Source of the DNA: Caballeronia udeis
GTDB taxonomy: Bacteria; Pseudomonadota; Gammaproteobacteria; Burkholderiales; Burkholderiaceae
Length of the DNA stretch: 64,000 bases
Assembly (NCBI RefSeq): GCF_001544555.2
Contig: NZ_FCOK02000047.1
Span: forward strand, 1-64,000
Direction: 5' to 3'
The position numbers and the translations under genes are program-made. Shown in pieces: positions 59,882 through 64,000 of this stretch. The first letter of the stretch is position 1. Each line of letters starts with the position of its first letter. The notes beneath the pieces are model-generated. The model searched no databases and was not told the origin of the DNA. It was given only the letters and a program-made list of their open reading frames with translations.

Positions 59882-60880
59882 TTACTCCGCTTTTGCGTCG
59901 CGGCTCAATAACGCCTGAACCGCGTCACGCGGGGCGACATTTTCGAATAACACGCGGCACACGGCGTGCGTGATCGGCATCTCGATGCCATGCGCCTCGG
60001 CCAGCGCCAGCACGGCACGCGCACATCGCACGCCCTCCGCAACATGACCAAGCGCGGCGAGAATGTCGGTGAGCGAGCGGCCCGTTGCCAACTGCATGCC
60101 CACCGTGCGATTGCGCGACAAGTCGCCCGTCGCGGTGAGAATCAGGTCGCCGAGCCCGGTCAGGCCGGTGAAGGTTTCCGCGCGGCCGCCAAGCGCTACG
60201 CCAAGGCGCGACATCTCGGCCAGTCCGCGCGTAATCAACGCGGCCCGGGCGTTCAGGCCCAGGCCGAGTCCATCGGCAATCCCGGTTGCAATGGCCAGCA
60301 CATTCTTCACGGCGCCGCCCACTTCCACGCCGATTACGTCGTCGCCGGTATAAATGCGCATGGCGCCGTGATGAAACGCGGCAACCGTCCGCTCGCCAAG
60401 TGTCACCGAAGCGCTCGCGACGGTCAGCGCCACCGGCAAGCCTTGTCCGACTTCGCGCGCAAAGCTCGGTCCGGAAAGGGTGCCGTTACTTGCGTGCTGC
60501 GGCAATTCGGCCGCAACCACCTCGTTCGGCAGACATTGTGTGTCGGCTTCAAACCCTTTGCACAACCACACGATATGCGCTGGAACAATGCCAAGTTCGC
60601 GCATGTTGCGGCATAAGGCGCGCAAGCCCGCGACCGGCGCAGCCACCACGCACAGGGCGTTTTGCCCTGCGCCGTGGGACAGGGCCGATGCAAATTCGGG
60701 GTCGTACCGAAGCGCTGCGGGCAACGTTATGCCGGGCAGGTAGTGCTCGTTTTCATGCGAATGGGACAGTGACTCGATGAGCGCGCGATCGCGCGCCCAG
60801 AGCACCGTAGAGTGACGAGTGGCCAGATGGCCAGCCAGTGCGGTGCCCCACGCACCGGCGCCGAGAACGGCTACTTGCAT
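59882..60880 (-). CDS. gpsA: Glycerol-3-phosphate dehydrogenase (NAD(P)+)
   Basis: GpsA reduces dihydroxyacetone phosphate to sn-glycerol-3-phosphate for phospholipids. The 332-residue enzyme has the NAD motif VLGAGAWGTALAGHLA, GPSFAREVGQGLPVAL and EVGGAVKNVLAIATGIADG with the catalytic Lys, then AALITRGLAEMSRLGVALGG. It is the second gene after secB on the minus strand, with a 24-bp gap, a common order. Confidence 0.97.
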   Translation of the reverse strand: MQVAVLGAGAWGTALAGHLATRHSTVLWARDRALIESLSHSHENEHYLPGITLPAALRYDPEFASALSHGAGQNALCVVAAPVAGLRALCRNMRELGIVPAHIVWLCKGFEADTQCLPNEVVAAELPQHASNGTLSGPSFAREVGQGLPVALTVASASVTLGERTVAAFHHGAMRIYTGDDVIGVEVGGAVKNVLAIATGIADGLGLGLNARAALITRGLAEMSRLGVALGGRAETFTGLTGLGDLILTATGDLSRNRTVGMQLATGRSLTDILAALGHVAEGVRCARAVLALAEAHGIEMPITHAVCRVLFENVAPRDAVQALLSRDAKAE

Positions 60881-60904
60881 GCCCGGCTCCGGAAAATGCG
60901 GGAT

Positions 60905-61378
60905 TTAGTTCAGCGTCGCGCCGTTGGCCACGCCTTCCTGAGCTGCCGACAACTGCGAAATACGTTGTTCGTACAGCGCCTGGAAGTTGATCTCGGCGAG
61001 GTGAATCGGGGGGAAACCGGCGCGCGTGATGGCGTCGGCAATATTCGAGCGCAGGTACGGGAACAGGATGGTCGGGCACGCAATGCCAACCAGCGGATCG
61101 ATTTGATCAGCTGGAATGTTGCGAATGTCGAAAATACCGGCTTGCTTGGCTTCGATCAGGAACGCGACCTTGTCCGAGACCTTCGCGGTCACGGTGCCGG
61201 TTACCAGCACTTCGAACACGCTTTCCGCCAGGCGCTCGGCCTTCACGTCCACTTCCACCTCAACCGACGGCATTTCCTGCTCGAGGAAGATGCCCGGCGA
61301 ATTGGGCTGCTCGAGCGACATGTCCTTCAGGTAAATGCGCTGGATGTTGAAGAACGGCTGGTTGTTGTCGTCAGACAT
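60905..61378 (-). CDS. secB: Protein-export chaperone SecB
   Basis: SecB holds preproteins unfolded and passes them to SecA. The 157-residue acidic protein has the conserved start FFNIQRIYLKDMSLEQPNSP, the EVEVDVKAERLAESVFEV strand region and the GFPPIHLAEINFQALYEQR end. It works as a tetramer in the cytosol. The gene lies between grxC and gpsA, one transcription unit on the minus strand. Confidence 0.96.
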   Translation of the reverse strand: MSDDNNQPFFNIQRIYLKDMSLEQPNSPGIFLEQEMPSVEVEVDVKAERLAESVFEVLVTGTVTAKVSDKVAFLIEAKQAGIFDIRNIPADQIDPLVGIACPTILFPYLRSNIADAITRAGFPPIHLAEINFQALYEQRISQLSAAQEGVANGATLN

Positions 61379-61473
61379 GGTTGATTCCCTTGATTATTTA
61401 ATGTGCCGCTCGCGGCTTTTCCGGTTTTTTCCGGCTGAAAACCGCGGGCAGCTCAATTGTGCAGCGAACGCAG

Positions 61474-61734
61474 TCAGGCGGCCGCGAGCAGCGGCGCGAG
61501 GCCGCCCTTGCGATCGAGCGCGGACAGGTCGTCGTAACCGCCAACATGCGTCTCGCCAATAAACACCTGAGGTACCGTACGGCGCCCCGTACGCGTCATC
61601 ATTTCTTCACGCCGCGCCGGATCACGGTCGATCAGCACCTTCTCGACATTCTCGACGCCGCGCGACTTTAGTAGACGTTCGGCCATCTGGCAATACGGGC
61701 ACACCTGCGTGCTGTACATGATCACTTTGTTCAC
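61474..61734 (-). CDS. grxC: Glutaredoxin 3
   Basis: GrxC reduces disulfides with glutathione. The 86-residue product has the active CPYC in MYSTQVCPYCQMAERLL, the cis-Pro segment RTVPQVFIG and GGYDDLSALDR. Start is GTG 61734 (MNKVIMYS), which has AAGGAG upstream and overlaps the rhodanese stop by GTGA. The frame opens further upstream but that region belongs to the rhodanese gene. Confidence 0.95.
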   Translation of the reverse strand: MNKVIMYSTQVCPYCQMAERLLKSRGVENVEKVLIDRDPARREEMMTRTGRRTVPQVFIGETHVGGYDDLSALDRKGGLAPLLAAA

Positions 61735-62156
61735 TTTACCGCTCCTTGTTTCACGACCGGCATGCCGGCTTTCTGCCAGGCATCCAGCCCGCCCTGCAAT
61801 ACGTGGACTTCGGCGTAACCGGCATCGCTCACGATCTGGCTCGCCTTCTGGGACTGTTGGCCGGTCTGACACACGAGCAAGACCGGATTGCTCTTATTCT
61901 TCGCGATTTGGCCAATTTTTGCTTGAAGCTCCGAAATCTCGAAGTTTCGCGCCGCCGGCAGATGCCCTTTCGAATACTCGGCGGCCGGCCGCACGTCGAT
62001 CACGGCGGCGTTGCGCCGGTTGATCAGTTGAATGGCCTCCGGAGCGGAAACACTTCCGCGGCCGCGCCGGGCAATGGACGGCCAAAGCAGCAACCCACCA
62101 GAAATGAGGGCGACGGCGATAAGAACAAGGTTGGTGTAATCGGTGAAAAACTTCAC
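61731..62156 (-). CDS. Membrane-anchored rhodanese-like protein
   Basis: The 141-residue product has one N-terminal helix (LVLIAVALISGGLLLWPSIA) and a single rhodanese domain with INRRNAAVIDVRPAAEY and the active-site Cys in LLVCQTGQQSQKA. It may act as a sulfur carrier at the membrane. Its stop overlaps the GTG start of grxC, coupling the two redox genes, followed by secB and gpsA. This order rhodanese-grxC-secB-gpsA is common in this order. Confidence 0.9.
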   Translation of the reverse strand: MKFFTDYTNLVLIAVALISGGLLLWPSIARRGRGSVSAPEAIQLINRRNAAVIDVRPAAEYSKGHLPAARNFEISELQAKIGQIAKNKSNPVLLVCQTGQQSQKASQIVSDAGYAEVHVLQGGLDAWQKAGMPVVKQGAVK

Positions 62157-62356
62157 GTCGGGACCGCCGGATTGGGAGTGTGGAAAAATGAAAGGTCGAA
62201 AAAAATCGGGACAATCCAGCCATTATAAAATAACCGTCCTCCGCGATGGCCTCGGCCGATCGGCTGAGTTGCGCCAGAACGCGTTGCCGCACAGAATCGA
62301 TGCCAGTTTCCTGCTTTTTTGCCGCTTCCTAACTAACCGACCTCTTAACGGACATC

Positions 62357-63103
62357 ATGTACAAGCTAGTGCTTATCCGCCACGGCGAATCCACGTGGAA
62401 CAAGGAAAACCGATTCACAGGCTGGGTCGACGTCGACCTGACAGAACAAGGCAACCGTGAGGCGCAGCAGGCCGGTTTGCTGCTGAAGGAAGCCGGCTTC
62501 AGCTTTGACCTGGCCTACACCTCGGTGCTCAAGCGCGCGATCCGCACGCTCTGGCACGTGCAGGACCAGATGGACGAGATGTATTTGCCCGTTGTCCATT
62601 CGTGGCGGCTGAACGAGCGGCACTATGGTGCGCTCTCCGGCCTGAACAAGGCTGAGACCGCCAAGAAGTACGGCGACGAGCAAGTGCTGATCTGGCGCAG
62701 AAGCTACGACACACCGCCGCCCGCGCTCGATCCGTCCGACGAACGCACGTCATTCAACGATCCTCGTTATGCAAAAGTACCGCGCGAGCAGTTGCCGCTG
62801 ACCGAATGCCTCAAGGACACGGTCGCCCGCGTGATGCCGATCTGGAACGAGTCCATCGCGCCGGCCATCAAGTCGGGCAAGCGTGTGCTGATCGCGGCGC
62901 ACGGCAATTCCATGCGCGCGCTGATCAAGTATCTGGACGGCATTTCAGACGACGACATCGTTGGCCTGAACGTCCCGAACGGCGTGCCGCTGGTGTATGA
63001 GCTCGACGAAAACCTGAAGCCGATCAAGCACTATTATCTCGGTGACCCGGAAGCAATCGCCAAGGCGCAAGCAGCGGTGGCGAAACAAGGGAAGGCGGGT
63101 TAA
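62357..63103 (+). CDS. gpmA: 2,3-bisphosphoglycerate-dependent phosphoglycerate mutase
   Basis: GpmA interconverts 3- and 2-phosphoglycerate in glycolysis. The 248-residue enzyme has the phosphohistidine motif LVLIRHGESTWNKENRFTGW, LNERHYGALSGLNKAET and the second His in LIAAHGNSMRAL. Length and motif order match the dPGM family. It is divergent from the rhodanese gene with a 200-bp gap and followed by a hairpin. Confidence 0.97.
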   Translation: MYKLVLIRHGESTWNKENRFTGWVDVDLTEQGNREAQQAGLLLKEAGFSFDLAYTSVLKRAIRTLWHVQDQMDEMYLPVVHSWRLNERHYGALSGLNKAETAKKYGDEQVLIWRRSYDTPPPALDPSDERTSFNDPRYAKVPREQLPLTECLKDTVARVMPIWNESIAPAIKSGKRVLIAAHGNSMRALIKYLDGISDDDIVGLNVPNGVPLVYELDENLKPIKHYYLGDPEAIAKAQAAVAKQGKAG

Positions 63104-63137
63104 GAGCTCCTGTTTGCGGATTGACCGGCCGCCCAAG

Positions 63138-63160
63138 CGGGTGCCCTGATCCGGCACCCG
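63138..63160 (+). terminator. Hairpin after gpmA
   Basis: Arms CGGGTGCC and GGCACCCG around a 7-nt loop, 34 nt beyond the gpmA stop. No T-run follows. The remaining ~490 bp before the S41 gene hold no gene I can support. Confidence 0.45.
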
Positions 63161-63651
63161 TGACTGTCGGCCATAAGCGGCGCCCGGTGTTTTTCATCGC
63201 TTTGCGCGTCCTTCGCGACGCTCGCAGGATGTGTCGCAGAGAGATATTGGCGAGCGAGCGCTGCCGGCCCACTCGTATGCCAAATTCACGTTTACCCGCT
63301 TCGCAGCACGGCCGTCATTCGGCTGTGCGACTCTTCGCGCTGTCAGCCGGTACAGACCCGGCTCTTCGGGAATGCCCCTCAAGGCGAGCGCCCCAGTTGC
63401 TCACCGGCGTCAATTCTCCAAATGCGCGAAAATAAAGCGCCTGATTTCGCGCTTTACGAATCATCTTCAAACCAGGCCTGACATTTGCAAGCGGATAATG
63501 GTTTGGAAACCGCCGCACACAAAAAGAACCCGCCCATTCATTTCCCGGCGAAGCCCTTTAAGTTGCGTTTAAGTCGTGGTCCGGGCCTTGCAGTTATACT
63601 GCCCAGTCAACCACGACGCAGCCTAATCCGCTTCCGACCGCAACAGACTCT

Positions 63652-64000
63652 ATGCGAAAGAACCTGAAAAACATCGGCCTGATCGCCGCGGGCCTTGCTA
63701 CCGGCGTATTTGCAACGCTGCAACTCTCCGCATCCGCCCAGCAAGCCGCCACCGCGCCTCTCCCGCTCGATCAATTGCGGTTGTTTGCCGAAGTATTCGG
63801 GCAAATCAAGCATGAATACGTCGAGCCGGTCGACGATAAAAAGCTTCTCACCGCGGCTATCAAGGGCATGGTGTCAAGCCTCGATCCGCACTCGTCATAT
63901 CTGGACAAGACCGATTACGAAGAGCTCCAGGAGCAGACCAAGGGTCGCTTCGCGGGCCTCGGTATCGAGATTTCGTCGGAAGATGGCCTGATCAAGGTGA
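63652..64000 (+). CDS. S41 C-terminal processing peptidase (partial)
   Basis: The frame continues past the window end, with 116 codons visible. A signal or anchor (MRKNLKNIGLIAAGLATGVF) is followed by PLDQLRLFAEVFGQIKHEYVEPVDD, AIKGMVSSLDPHSSYL and the start of a PDZ domain (GRFAGLGIEIS). This is the CtpA/Prc-like layout, a periplasmic serine protease with a Ser-Lys dyad located beyond the visible part. It follows gpmA, a common neighbour. Confidence 0.92.
   Translation, partial: MRKNLKNIGLIAAGLATGVFATLQLSASAQQAATAPLPLDQLRLFAEVFGQIKHEYVEPVDDKKLLTAAIKGMVSSLDPHSSYLDKTDYEELQEQTKGRFAGLGIEISSEDGLIKV

Noticed and set aside
1..64000. CRISPR arrays, tRNA and rRNA genes
   Set aside because: No regularly spaced repeats of suitable length and no cloverleaf or rRNA sequence were noticed on either strand.

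Overview
The window reads as a Burkholderiaceae chromosome, most like Paraburkholderia, Caballeronia or Burkholderia. The evidence is the high GC content, the cta cytochrome-oxidase cluster with its small helper genes, a cyo operon, an N-acetylglucosamine PTS operon, rpoH preceded by a CIRCE element, a PagL-type deacylase and an OmpC-type porin. All assignments come from reading the sequence and from recalled family features. No database search was run.

Positions 1 to about 20,370 are accessory DNA. It starts with two decayed transposase fragments. A two-gene unit follows (small membrane protein plus an LPO_1073/Vpar_1526-type protein), then unrecognised genes, several preceded by inverted repeats. 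From 5.5 to 9.9 kb lies a block of envelope-like proteins: a TPR lipoprotein with a poly-Ala tract, an exported Ala-rich protein, a four-helix membrane protein and an AIM24 protein. Three copies of one 27-nt palindrome sit before the first three genes. Next come a membrane protein, a MarR-type regulator and a porin, which look like ordinary chromosomal cargo. The segment 12.4-20.3 kb is more phage- or defence-like: a compact tyrosine recombinase, an ApeA-like HEPN protein, a divergent 614-bp AT-rich structured region, a protein with polymerase-like palm motifs, DUF6641, a 55-residue protein, an integrase remnant, DUF2971 and a full tyrosine integrase. The integrase adjoins a 4Fe-4S ferredoxin gene cut after codon 12, so the element appears to be integrated inside that gene.

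From 20.3 kb to the end is backbone: coaD, rsmD and ftsY; a LysE exporter, maiA and an FAH-family gene; ybiB and leuA (preceded by an overlapping upstream ORF); pagL; rpoH; and a cyo operon in which cyoC and cyoD are fused by an apparent deletion. After these come a DUF1996 gene; nagA, a SIS deaminase, ptsP and nagE; and the aa3-type oxidase cluster from SCO, ctaB and ctaA through SURF1, ctaE, Cox11, ctaD and ctaC. The window closes with a methyltransferase, comF, trmL, gpsA, secB, grxC, a rhodanese, gpmA and the start of an S41 peptidase.

The most unusual region is 15.5-17.3 kb. There an intergenic sequence rich in stems, including a long-range 14/15-bp pairing and a terminator-like hairpin, lies directly upstream of the polymerase-like gene.
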